A DNA stretch of 13,791 bases from Burkholderiales bacterium (GTDB taxonomy: Bacteria > Pseudomonadota > Gammaproteobacteria > Burkholderiales > Burkholderiaceae_B), in assembly GCA_005788065.1 (NCBI GenBank), contig SXZD01000295.1:1-13791 (forward strand), written 5' to 3'. Position 1 is the first letter of the stretch; each line of letters begins with the position of its first letter. A program made the position numbers and the translations under genes. The notes under the pieces were generated by a model. It was not told the origin of the DNA, made no database searches, and saw only the letters and a list, made by a program, of their open reading frames with translations. Below, piece by piece: positions 1 to 6,562 of this stretch.

Positions 1-1
1 G

Positions 2-61
2 GATCTGGGCGACGTGGCGTATTACCCTGGTGCCAAGGCTTTCTATAACCTGCGCAAGTAA
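2..61 (+). CDS. eno: enolase, last 19 codons (partial)
   Basis: Only the C-terminal end is inside the window. The frame from position 2 reads DLGDVAYYPGAKAFYNLRK and stops at TAA (59-61). The pattern of a short Gly-Asp stretch, a Tyr-Pro-Gly step and a final F-Y-N-L-R matches the tail of betaproteobacterial enolases, the glycolytic enzyme that converts 2-phosphoglycerate to phosphoenolpyruvate. The next gene, 32 bp downstream on the same strand, is ftsB, and eno-ftsB is a common proteobacterial order, which supports the call. With so few residues the identification rests on tail resemblance plus context. No terminator is visible between the two genes, so ftsB is probably read through from eno. 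Confidence 0.75.
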   Translation, partial: DLGDVAYYPGAKAFYNLRK

Positions 62-93
62 GCGCTGTTTCTGTCTGACAGGGTTGCAGGTTC

Positions 94-420
94 GTGAATA
101 AACGCGCAATCACGCTGGTGTTGCTGTTCATGCTGGTGGGTATTCAGTGGCCGTTGTGGTTCGGTAAAGGCGGCTGGCTGCGCGTGCGCGAACTTGAGAC
201 TGAACTGAACGGACAGAATGCGTTGAATGAAGACCTTCGCTTGCGCAATCAAAAGTTGCGCAGCGAGGTGTCAAGTCTGCGGGATGGTCTGGATGCCATT
301 GAAGAGCGTGCCCGCTATGAACTGGGCATGATAGGCAACGACGAAGTCTATGTGCAGTTGGTGTCCCCGGTTGTCGGCGCCGATGCGCCACCTGCTCCAA
401 CGCCCGGCAGTAAACCCTGA
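94..420 (+). CDS. ftsB: cell division protein FtsB
   Basis: A 108-residue bitopic membrane protein of the divisome, where FtsB forms a complex with FtsL and FtsQ and helps activate septal peptidoglycan synthesis. A short basic N-terminus is followed by one hydrophobic membrane segment (about residues 6-23, rich in L, V, F and W) and a periplasmic coiled coil (about 30-68) with many L, E, N and R residues. Then comes the family block ERARYELGMI (about 72-81) and a Pro-rich tail. The start is GTG at 94. It is forced, because an in-frame TGA lies at 76-78 and no other usable start codon precedes the membrane segment. The ribosome binding site is weak (CAGG, 87-90). The Pro/Ala tail of about 14 residues is the only unusual part. 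Length and layout fit the family well. Confidence 0.93.
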   Translation: MNKRAITLVLLFMLVGIQWPLWFGKGGWLRVRELETELNGQNALNEDLRLRNQKLRSEVSSLRDGLDAIEERARYELGMIGNDEVYVQLVSPVVGADAPPAPTPGSKP

Positions 421-430
421 TCGACAAGTT

Positions 431-1468
431 TCAATGCAGCGTTCCTGACGGTGTGGCGGGATCATCTGGCCCGTTGAACCCATCGTCTTCTGCACTTTGT
501 TCTTTCGCACTGCTTTTTTCTGAAGCCTGCTTTACGGTTTGAAAATCGCTGCTGCCTGGAACGAACAACGCTTTGCAATCGACCGCATCAAAGGCGTAGG
601 CAGTGTTGCAATAATCGCAGTTCACTTCAATTTTGCCCTGATCCTTCAGCGTATCCATGACTTCCGCTTCGCCCAGTGAGCGCAGCATGCGGGCGACTTT
701 GTCACGCGAACAGGTGCAATGAAAAACAGGCTGTCGTACAGCCAGCGTCTGATGCGGCTCCTGCCAGAACAAACGGTGGGCAATGGTGGCGGGCTCATGC
801 GCGAGCAGTTCGCCCGGCTTGAGCGTGTCGCTGAGCGTGACCAATCGCATCCAGTGCTCAGCCAGGTCGCCGGGGGACAGTTCGCTCGAGGGCTTTGCCG
901 ACAGGATGCCACCGTCGCCCGGCATCTGCTGCAGCAGTAGGCCAGATGCGCAGGATGCATCGGTGTCCAGCCACAGACGGGTCTGCAACTGCTCTGACTG
1001 CTGCATGTAGTTCTCGATGGTCTGTGACAGGTTGTCGCCCTCCAGGCCGATGATGCCCTGATACGGTTGTTGACCGGGCAGACGGTCGCGCGGGTCGAGA
1101 ATCATCACAAACCGGCCCTGACCCGTTGCGTTGACCATGGCATTGAAAGATGCGGTGTCGTCGAATCGGTGGGCAGGGTCGAACATGGCTGTAGCACGGA
1201 TGCCCAGTTCGCTGGAGCATTCCGCCACCAGTAAACGGATGGGGCCGTCGCCTTTGAGTTGAAGCACCAGCGATCCGTTGAATTTGAGGCTCGCCGACAG
1301 CAGCGTGCTGGCTGCCACCAGTTCCCCCAACATGCGCTGTACGATGGGCGGGTAGGGATGACCCCCGATGATACGCTGCCAGGTGGCTTGCAGACGTACG
1401 ACCTGTGCGCGGGCGGGTTGTTCGGTGAACAGCAGCGTGCGCAACTCACATGACGTGGGGTGGGACAT
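431..1468 (-). CDS. hslO: Hsp33 redox-regulated chaperone
   Basis: A 345-residue cytosolic holdase chaperone that is activated when oxidants release zinc from its C-terminal cysteines. The N-terminal substrate-binding domain spans about residues 1-245, with the family-like stretch LKGDGPIRLLVAE near 71-83. The zinc/redox switch is intact: C251-x-C253, then C284-x-x-C287, 30 residues apart. After the switch there is an extra tail of about 50 residues rich in D, E, S and P, longer than in E. coli Hsp33. I chose the ATG at 1468 (MSHPTSCELR). The frame stays open further upstream, but that part overlaps the carbonic anhydrase gene in another frame and has no family resemblance. The start lies 5 bp after the upstream gene's stop and has no clear ribosome binding site, so translation is probably coupled to it. 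Confidence 0.95.
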   Translation of the reverse strand: MSHPTSCELRTLLFTEQPARAQVVRLQATWQRIIGGHPYPPIVQRMLGELVAASTLLSASLKFNGSLVLQLKGDGPIRLLVAECSSELGIRATAMFDPAHRFDDTASFNAMVNATGQGRFVMILDPRDRLPGQQPYQGIIGLEGDNLSQTIENYMQQSEQLQTRLWLDTDASCASGLLLQQMPGDGGILSAKPSSELSPGDLAEHWMRLVTLSDTLKPGELLAHEPATIAHRLFWQEPHQTLAVRQPVFHCTCSRDKVARMLRSLGEAEVMDTLKDQGKIEVNCDYCNTAYAFDAVDCKALFVPGSSDFQTVKQASEKSSAKEQSAEDDGFNGPDDPATPSGTLH

Positions 1469-1473
1469 GAAAC

Positions 1474-1998
1474 TTAACCGATACGCTTGAGGGATTTTTT
1501 GAACAATTTGGCTTTTTCGACATAGATGGCCGCACCCGCACGCACACGGAAAAGATCTTCGTCGGTGAGGGTGCGAACCAACTTGGCCGGACTGCCCAGA
1601 ATGAGAGAGCGGGGCGGAAATACCTTGCCCTCGGTTACCAGCGCGCCCGCTCCGACCAGAGACTCTTCGCCGATGACGGCGCGGTTCAACACAACCGCCT
1701 GTATGCCGACCAGTGCGCCGTCGCCGATGGTGCATCCGTGCAGCATGGCCTGATGGCCCACGGTGGCGTTTTTGCCTACGGTCAGCGGGCATCCCGGGTC
1801 GGTGTGCAGCACAGCGCCTTCCTGAACGTTGGCGCCGTCGCAGATGGTGATGGTCTCGTTGTCGCCGCGCAGTGCCGCAAAGTCCCAAACGGATGTGTCT
1901 TTGCCCAACACCACCTTGCCTATGATGCTGGCCTGTTCGGCCACATAGGCAGAGTCGTCGATCTGTGGGGTATGGTCTGCGAGTTGATAGATGGCCAT
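1474..1998 (-). CDS. gamma-class carbonic anhydrase family protein (YrdA/PaaY-like)
   Basis: A 174-residue left-handed beta-helix (hexapeptide repeat) protein of the gamma-carbonic-anhydrase superfamily. Members are homotrimers that bind a metal between subunits, and some interconvert CO2 and bicarbonate. The three expected metal ligands are present: H65 (VLHTD), H82 and H87 (GHQAMLHGC). Repeated I/V/L-G-x hexapeptides run from about residue 25 to 145, followed by a C-terminal helix with KAKLFKKSLKRIG. The start ATG at 1998 begins MAIYQLADHTPQ, the usual N-terminus. The open frame continues upstream without another ATG nearby, so longer versions are unlikely. It is the first gene of a two-gene unit with hslO and is divergent from the DUF455 gene. 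Many relatives have no measured anhydrase activity, so the enzyme function is inferred. Confidence 0.92.
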   Translation of the reverse strand: MAIYQLADHTPQIDDSAYVAEQASIIGKVVLGKDTSVWDFAALRGDNETITICDGANVQEGAVLHTDPGCPLTVGKNATVGHQAMLHGCTIGDGALVGIQAVVLNRAVIGEESLVGAGALVTEGKVFPPRSLILGSPAKLVRTLTDEDLFRVRAGAAIYVEKAKLFKKSLKRIG

Positions 1999-2083
1999 GG
2001 AGCTGTAGATCCGTGATGCGCGCCGACAGGCGTCAATCCGGTATTCTACCGTTTTGTTGCAAAAGCTTTCGGTGGGTTTTTTC

Positions 2084-2890
2084 ATGTTGAGACGGCTGGC
2101 TCTGGCGGCACTGGCATGCGCGGACGCAGACGAGAAAGTTCGCAGGGTCAATGAGTTGCACCAAGGGGATACGTTGACCATTGAGACGGCAGCCCCGGAC
2201 ACCTCAGGTCTTGTCCTGCCGGGGCGTCCGCCCCGCCCTGGGTTGGTAGGTCCGGACGAGTTGGCGCACCGCAGCCCCAACACCGTTGCAGGCCGTGCCG
2301 GACTTTTGCATGCGCTGGCGCATATTGAATTCAATGCCATCAATCTTGCGCTGGACGCCATCTGGCGCTTTGACGGTTTGCCGGATGAGTATTACCGCGA
2401 CTGGTTGAGGGTCGCCGCCGAGGAAGCCTTTCATTTCACGCTGCTGCGGGATCACCTGAAGACGCTTGGATACGCCTATGGCGATTTTCCGGCCCACAAC
2501 GGGCTGTGGGAGATGGCTGAGCGTACGGCAGACGATGCGCTGGCGCGGTTGGCGCTGGTGCCGCGCACCCTTGAGGCCAGGGGTCTGGATGCGTCTCCAC
2601 CCATCCGCAAAAAACTGCAGTCAGCCGGCGACACCATGGCAGCCGGTATTCTGGACATCATCCTGCGTGATGAAATCGGCCATGTGCGGGTGGGCAATCA
2701 CTGGTTCCGCCATCTGTGCCGACAGAGGGGGCTGGATCCGATTGCAGTCTATGCAAGCCTGTCGAGGCAGTACCGTGCGCCGCGTCTGAAAGGTCCGTTC
2801 AACCTGGAAGCTCGCCGTCAGGCGGGGTTTGAGGAGGCGGAACTGGATGCGCTGGTCACTTCCGCTGGTGTTGCGGGGGCGCCATTGTAG
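2084..2890 (+). CDS. DUF455 family ferritin-like protein
   Basis: A 268-residue protein of the DUF455 (COG2833) family, with a ferritin-like helical fold predicted to hold a di-metal site. Its function is not established. Visible metal-ligand candidates are H80-x-E82 (AHIEFNAI), E113/E114-xx-H117 (EEAFHF) and D196-E197-xx-H200 (RDEIGHV), the pattern expected of a four-helix carboxylate/histidine di-iron protein. E164 in a LEARGLD block is another conserved-looking residue. I chose ATG 2084 (MLRRLALAAL), preceded by a GGTGGG stretch at 2071-2076, over a TTG at 2054 that adds ten residues unlike the family. The N-terminus is not a signal peptide but the usual first helix. The gene is divergent from the carbonic anhydrase across 85 bp and lies 33 bp before rnm. 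Confidence 0.9.
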   Translation: MLRRLALAALACADADEKVRRVNELHQGDTLTIETAAPDTSGLVLPGRPPRPGLVGPDELAHRSPNTVAGRAGLLHALAHIEFNAINLALDAIWRFDGLPDEYYRDWLRVAAEEAFHFTLLRDHLKTLGYAYGDFPAHNGLWEMAERTADDALARLALVPRTLEARGLDASPPIRKKLQSAGDTMAAGILDIILRDEIGHVRVGNHWFRHLCRQRGLDPIAVYASLSRQYRAPRLKGPFNLEARRQAGFEEAELDALVTSAGVAGAPL

Positions 2891-2908
2891 GTTAGTGCGG
2901 GGCATAAC

Positions 2909-2917
2909 TGTTAAAAT
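2909..2917 (+). promoter_or_regulatory. extended -10 promoter for rnm
   Basis: TG at 2909-2910, one spacer base, then TAAAAT at 2912-2917 (one mismatch to TATAAT). Extended -10 promoters need little or no -35 contact, and I see no good -35 here. Six bases separate the box from the A of the rnm ATG at 2924, so the expected start of transcription is the start codon itself. There is no ribosome binding site in front of rnm, which agrees with a leaderless transcript from this promoter. Confidence 0.5.
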
Positions 2918-2923
2918 GCCGAT

Positions 2924-3799
2924 ATGCAGTATTACCCTGACCCAACCCGACTCAATGCAGATCTGCATTGTCATTCCAGCGAGTCAGACGGGCGCTGGTC
3001 ACCCGAAGAACTGGCCGCCGCTGCTGCGGCCAACGGAGTCGCTTTGTGGTCGCTCACAGACCATGATGAAGTCGGTGGTATCTCCCGTGCCCGGGCAGCC
3101 TGTTCGTCCTTGGGCATCGACTTCGTGGCTGGTGTAGAAATTTCTGTCACCTGGGCCAATGAAACCCTGCACATTGTAGGATTGGGGATTGATGAGACCC
3201 ACCCCGTGCTTCAAGAAGGTTTGCAGTCTGTCAGGGCAGGGCGTGACCACCGAGCGGTGGAGATGGGCGCTGAGTTGGCCAAGGCGGGTATCGCGGGGGC
3301 TTATGAAGGCGCTTTGCGGTATGCGGCCAATCCAGGGTTGGTGGGGCGTACGCACTTTGCCCGCTTTCTGGTGGAGCAGGGCGTGTGCGAAACGGTGGGT
3401 GATGTGTTTCAGCGCTATCTGGTGTCGGGCAAGCCCGGTTATGTTCCGCACAGATGGGCGACGCTTACGCAGGCAGTCTCATGGATAAGGGCTGCAGGCG
3501 GGCAGGCGGTCATTGCTCACCCCGGGCGGTATCGGCTCAATGACCTGCTGATGCATGCCCTTCTGGAAGAGTTCAAAGCGCTCGGTGGCGGCGCGCTGGA
3601 AGTGGTGACAGGCAGTCACACCACCGACCAGTACATCCGCTTTGCGCGCATCGCATTGCAGTACGATCTGAAAGCATCGCGTGGCAGCGATTTTCATGGT
3701 CCTGACGAGAGTCGTGTCGCTTTGGGTACACTGCCGCCGTTACCGGATGCTTGTGTGCCTGTCTGGAGCGATTGGAAGATGTCTACAGGCAGTGCTTGA
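2924..3799 (+). CDS. rnm: PHP-domain phosphoesterase, RNase AM (YciV/TrpH) family
   Basis: A 291-residue PHP-domain metallo-phosphoesterase. In E. coli this family (YciV, also TrpH or RNase AM) hydrolyses 3',5'-nucleotide bisphosphates and trims 5' ends of RNAs, including rRNA. The metal-binding motifs are complete: D13-x-H15-x-H17 with D22 (DLHCHSSESDG), D46-H47-D48 (LTDHDEV), E72 (GVEIS), H199 (AHPGRY) and D256-x-H258 (GSDFHG). The inserted domain between about residues 95 and 180 has the arginine-rich and GKPGYVPH segments usual for this family. The ATG at 2924 begins 12 residues before the first motif, as in relatives. It is followed after 18 bp by yciO, and rnm-yciO is also a neighbouring pair upstream of the trp operon in E. 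coli. Function is by family; the motifs are seen directly. Confidence 0.92.
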   Translation: MQYYPDPTRLNADLHCHSSESDGRWSPEELAAAAAANGVALWSLTDHDEVGGISRARAACSSLGIDFVAGVEISVTWANETLHIVGLGIDETHPVLQEGLQSVRAGRDHRAVEMGAELAKAGIAGAYEGALRYAANPGLVGRTHFARFLVEQGVCETVGDVFQRYLVSGKPGYVPHRWATLTQAVSWIRAAGGQAVIAHPGRYRLNDLLMHALLEEFKALGGGALEVVTGSHTTDQYIRFARIALQYDLKASRGSDFHGPDESRVALGTLPPLPDACVPVWSDWKMSTGSA

Positions 3800-3817
3800 A
3801 CCGTTGAATGAAAGATC

Positions 3818-4474
3818 ATGGCGCAGTTTTTTGAAATTCATCCCGATAACCCTCAGCAGCGCCTGATCAGGCAGGCGGCTGACATGCTCAGGCAGGGTGC
3901 TGTGGTGGCATTGCCCACCGACTCCTGCTATGCATTGGTCTGCCATCTGGACGACAAAAATGCGGTTGATCGCATCCGGCGCATCCGTCAGTTGGACGAG
4001 CGGCAGCATCTGGCTTTGCTGTGCCGCGACCTCACGCATCTTTCAAACTATGCCAAGGTGGACAATGCGCAATACCGACTGCTCAAGTCGGTGTGGCCGG
4101 GGCCTTACACTTTCATTCTGGAGGCCAGTCGTGAAGTGCCGCGACGCGTCTCCCATCCCAGTAAAAAGACCATTGGCATCCGGGTGCCCGATCATGCGAT
4201 TACGCAGGCTTTGCTGGCCGAATTAGGCGAGCCGCTGATTGCAACCTCGCTGCAGTTGCCCGATGATGAACAGCCGATGGGCGATCCGCATGCGGTTCGT
4301 GATGCGCTGGAGCATCAGGTGGCGCTGGTCATTTCCGACGGCGGCGATTGCGGTCTGCATCCGACTACCGTCATTGACTGGACTGGCGATGCACCGGTGG
4401 TGGTGCGACAGGGGGCGGGGCCGCTGACTGGCGCGCTCGAACCGTTTGACATAGAGCCGACGGACCGCATCTGA
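3818..4474 (+). CDS. yciO: YciO-type Sua5/YrdC family protein
   Basis: A 218-residue YrdC/Sua5-fold protein. Sua5/TsaC members make threonylcarbamoyl-AMP for the t6A modification of tRNA. The YciO branch shares the fold, but its cellular role is unsettled. Seen in the sequence are the nucleotide-site entry ALPTDSCYAL (residues 31-40), a run of RRIRQLDER, the WPGPYTFIL block (about 93-101) and IGIRVPDH (about 119-126), in the normal order. The length matches YciO, and it lacks the extra C-terminal Sua5 domain. PTDSCYAL in place of the TsaC-like PTETVYGL, and the pairing with rnm, favour YciO over TsaC. The ATG at 3818 follows GAAAG at about 3810-3814. It sits 18 bp after rnm, so the two are probably co-transcribed. 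Confidence 0.9.
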   Translation: MAQFFEIHPDNPQQRLIRQAADMLRQGAVVALPTDSCYALVCHLDDKNAVDRIRRIRQLDERQHLALLCRDLTHLSNYAKVDNAQYRLLKSVWPGPYTFILEASREVPRRVSHPSKKTIGIRVPDHAITQALLAELGEPLIATSLQLPDDEQPMGDPHAVRDALEHQVALVISDGGDCGLHPTTVIDWTGDAPVVVRQGAGPLTGALEPFDIEPTDRI

Positions 4475-4586
4475 TCCGTCTGTATGGCAATATTCAAGAT
4501 GTGATTTTTTGAGGAGGCCGCGCGGGGGTGGCGACTGTCTCGGGCGTGCGGTGCGTCTTGTGCGTCCGTTGTCGCTCCGCCGCTCT

Positions 4587-4595
4587 TGCTACAAT
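4587..4595 (+). promoter_or_regulatory. extended -10 promoter for the membrane protease gene
   Basis: TG at 4587-4588, one spacer base, then TACAAT at 4590-4595. A TTGTCG at 4569-4574 could be a -35, but the 15-bp spacer is short. The box ends seven bases before the ATG at 4603, so transcription should start at or one base before that ATG. The 128-bp gap before this gene is larger than other gaps in the run, as expected of an internal promoter. Confidence 0.5.
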
Positions 4596-4602
4596 GGATG
4601 CC

Positions 4603-5259
4603 ATGGACTCCGACCTGCTGAGCAACATCGCCCTCTACGCCATTCCGGTGGTGCTGGCCATCACCCTGCACGAAGCAGCACATGGCTACGTGGCGCTCCT
4701 GCTCGGCGATCCCACCGCCAAGCGCGCCGGTCGCATCACCCTGAATCCGATCAAGCACATCGACGCTGTCGGTACCGTGATTTTGCCGCTCTCCCTGCTG
4801 CTGCTGGCCAAACTGGCCGGTGCGCCGCCCTTGCTGTTTGGCTGGGCCAAACCCGTGCCGGTGGACTTTTCCCGTCTGTACCGGCCCAAGCAGGACATGC
4901 GCTGGGTGGCCTTCGCAGGGCCGGCTGCCAACCTGATCATGGCCTTGATGTGGGGCGCATTGGCCAAGTTTTACATGCTCTCAGGCCCTGCGGACAGTTT
5001 CATGGCTGAAATGGCTCGTATCGGCATTTTGAGCAATGTGCTGCTGGCCGTGCTCAATCTGCTGCCGTTGTTGCCACTGGATGGCGGGCGCATGCTTTTC
5101 AGCGTGTTGCCCAACCGCTTGGCCATGGCCTACGGCAACACCGAACGTTTTGGCATGCCCATCCTGCTGATGCTGATGGTTTTCAATATTTTGCCAGCCA
5201 TCCTCACGCCCTTTGTGGTCCTGCTGATGGCCTTCATCCAATTGCTGTTCAACCTGTGA
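4603..5259 (+). CDS. site-2 protease-type membrane metalloprotease (M50 family)
   Basis: A 218-residue polytopic membrane protein of peptidase family M50, the intramembrane-cleaving zinc proteases. The active-site motif is H23-E24-A-A-H27 in the first membrane segment (AITLHEAAHGYV). The third zinc ligand is D160 in the second motif, NLLPLLPLDGG (152-162). Hydrophobic segments lie at about 8-35, 56-75, 102-125, 141-160 and 185-216. The short single-core form without a PDZ domain is common in bacteria. Substrates are unknown. An in-frame GTG at 4528 with GAGGAGG at 4511-4517 could add 25 residues. I prefer 4603 because the added part is Cys/Arg-rich and unlike family N-termini, and because a -10 box lies just before 4603. 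An in-frame ATG at 4594 is inside that box. The stop TGA is 9 bp before the trpS ATG. Confidence 0.9.
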   Translation: MDSDLLSNIALYAIPVVLAITLHEAAHGYVALLLGDPTAKRAGRITLNPIKHIDAVGTVILPLSLLLLAKLAGAPPLLFGWAKPVPVDFSRLYRPKQDMRWVAFAGPAANLIMALMWGALAKFYMLSGPADSFMAEMARIGILSNVLLAVLNLLPLLPLDGGRMLFSVLPNRLAMAYGNTERFGMPILLMLMVFNILPAILTPFVVLLMAFIQLLFNL

Positions 5260-5268
5260 GTGTTTTAC

Positions 5269-6471
5269 ATGTTTTCTGAGCGCGTTCTGTCCGGCATGCG
5301 ACCCACCGGCAGTCTTCATCTGGGGCATTACCACGGTGTCCTGAAAAACTGGGTGAAACTGCAGAGTGAATTTCCCTGCCTGTTCTTTGTGGCTGACTGG
5401 CACGCGCTGACGACTCACTATGAAACGCCCGAAGTCATCGAACAAAACGTCTGGGACATGGTGGTGGACTGGCTGGCTGCGGGCGTCGATCCGTCTCAAG
5501 CCACGCTGTTCATACAGTCCCGGGTACCCGAGCATGCGGAGTTGCATCTGCTGCTGTCCATGTCCACGCCCCTGGGTTGGCTGGAGCGGGTGCCGACGTA
5601 CAAAGACCAGCAGGAAAAACTGGCCGACAAGGATCTGGCGACCTACGGTTTTCTGGGCTACCCGCTGCTGCAGTCAGCTGACATCCTGATCTATCGGGCC
5701 AGTCAGGTGCCTGTGGGTGAGGATCAGGTGCCGCACATTGAACTGACCCGCGAAGTGGCAAGGCGCTTCAATCATATTTACGGACGCGAAACCGGTTTCG
5801 AGGAAAAGGCGCTGGAGGCAGCCAAGAAGCTCGGATCCAAGCGCATGAAACTGTATCTGGACCTGCGTGACCGTTTTCAGGAGCAGGGCGACGAGCAGGC
5901 GCTGGAGCAGGCACAGGCCATGCTCAATGACTGGCAGGGGCTGTCGCTGGGTGACCGCGAGCGCCTGTTCGGTTATCTGGAAGGCGGACGCAAACTCATT
6001 CTGGCTGAGCCCAAAGCCTTGCTGACCGAGGCGTCCCGCATGCCCGGGCTCGATGGTCAGAAAATGTCCAAGAGCTACAACAATACGATTGCCCTGCGCG
6101 AAACAGATGAGTCCGTCACGACCAAGATTCGCCGCATGCCCACTGATCCGTCCCGCGTACGCCGCACTGATGTGGGAGACCCCGCTCGTTGCCCCGTCTG
6201 GCAGTTGCACGAGGTCTACAGCAATGACAGCGTGAAGGACTGGGCCAGCGCTGGTTGCAAATCCGCCGGTATCGGCTGTCTGGAGTGCAAACAGCCCATC
6301 ATCGATGCGGTGATCGCAGAACTCAAGCCCATGCGCGAGCGCGCGCAACAGTACCTTGAGGATCCCGCACTGGTGCGAAACGTGATTTCGGATGGTTGCG
6401 AGAAAGCCCGCGAGCTGGCCCATGAGACCATGCGAGATGTGCGTGAGGCCATGGGGCTGAGTTATACCTGA
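5269..6471 (+). CDS. trpS: tryptophanyl-tRNA synthetase with predicted Fe-S motif
   Basis: A 400-residue class I aminoacyl-tRNA synthetase that charges tRNA-Trp using ATP. The HIGH-type signature is H17-L-G-H20 within TGSLHLGHYHG, and the KMSKS loop is at 265-269. The protein is about 65 residues longer than E. coli TrpRS because of a charged insert before KMSKS (about 185-250, rich in E, Q, R and L), as in other beta/gamma relatives. In the anticodon-binding half there are four cysteines, C308, C330, C337 and C340. Their spacing, C-x21-C-x6-C-x2-C, closely resembles the [4Fe-4S] site of Thermotoga maritima TrpRS. The start ATG at 5269 (MFSERVLSGMRPTG) is chosen over an in-frame GTG at 5260 because family proteins begin at this point. 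It lies 9 bp after the protease gene, so co-transcription is likely. Confidence 0.96.
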   Translation: MFSERVLSGMRPTGSLHLGHYHGVLKNWVKLQSEFPCLFFVADWHALTTHYETPEVIEQNVWDMVVDWLAAGVDPSQATLFIQSRVPEHAELHLLLSMSTPLGWLERVPTYKDQQEKLADKDLATYGFLGYPLLQSADILIYRASQVPVGEDQVPHIELTREVARRFNHIYGRETGFEEKALEAAKKLGSKRMKLYLDLRDRFQEQGDEQALEQAQAMLNDWQGLSLGDRERLFGYLEGGRKLILAEPKALLTEASRMPGLDGQKMSKSYNNTIALRETDESVTTKIRRMPTDPSRVRRTDVGDPARCPVWQLHEVYSNDSVKDWASAGCKSAGIGCLECKQPIIDAVIAELKPMRERAQQYLEDPALVRNVISDGCEKARELAHETMRDVREAMGLSYT

Positions 6472-6493
6472 CCGACCGGGCAGATCTGTGCGG

Positions 6494-6521
6494 CCTGCCG
6501 CCGGCGTGCCGGTTGTGCAGG
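6494..6521. repeat. nested GC-rich inverted repeat between trpS and dapA
   Basis: Outer arms CCTGC (6494-6498) and GCAGG (6517-6521) enclose inner arms CCGGC (6501-6505) and GCCGG (6508-6512), which are separated by only GT. There is no T-run after it, so it is not a standard intrinsic terminator. It covers the place where the -35 of the dapA promoter would sit, so it could be an operator, or a weak hairpin ending trpS transcripts. This is seen in sequence only; no function is assigned. Confidence 0.4.
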
Positions 6522-6533
6522 CGCTGCATGCGT

Positions 6534-6539
6534 TACAAT
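6534..6539 (+). promoter_or_regulatory. -10 box of the dapA promoter
   Basis: TACAAT at 6534-6539, one mismatch to the sigma-70 consensus and identical to the box before the protease gene. A TTGTGC at 6513-6518 is the nearest -35-like hexamer, with a short 15-bp spacer. The expected start of transcription is near 6546, giving dapA a leader of about 58 nt. The 132-bp gap between trpS and dapA is consistent with a promoter here. Confidence 0.45.
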
Positions 6540-6562
6540 CCGCGCATTGCCTGTCCATTTCT

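Noticed and set aside
431..1888. Open frame of 485 codons that extends Hsp33 by about 140 residues upstream
   Set aside because: The added part is Arg/Gly/His-rich, overlaps the carbonic anhydrase gene out of frame and has no family features. Hsp33 starts at 1468.
2043..2048. TAGAAT on the minus strand as a -10 for the carbonic anhydrase-hslO unit
   Set aside because: The location is plausible, but there is no -35 at 16-18 bp and no extended -10 TG. Too weak to list as a feature.
1999..2361. Upstream extension of the carbonic anhydrase frame
   Set aside because: It runs antisense through the DUF455 gene, and the recognisable N-terminus MAIYQLADHTP begins at 1998.
4459..4480. GACGGA/TCCGTC arms around the yciO stop as a terminator
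   Set aside because: Six base pairs with a ten-base loop and no T-run directly after. Probably chance.
5674..6558. 294-codon open frame antisense to trpS
   Set aside because: It is a codon-bias shadow of a certain gene in GC-rich DNA, with no motifs and no ribosome binding site.
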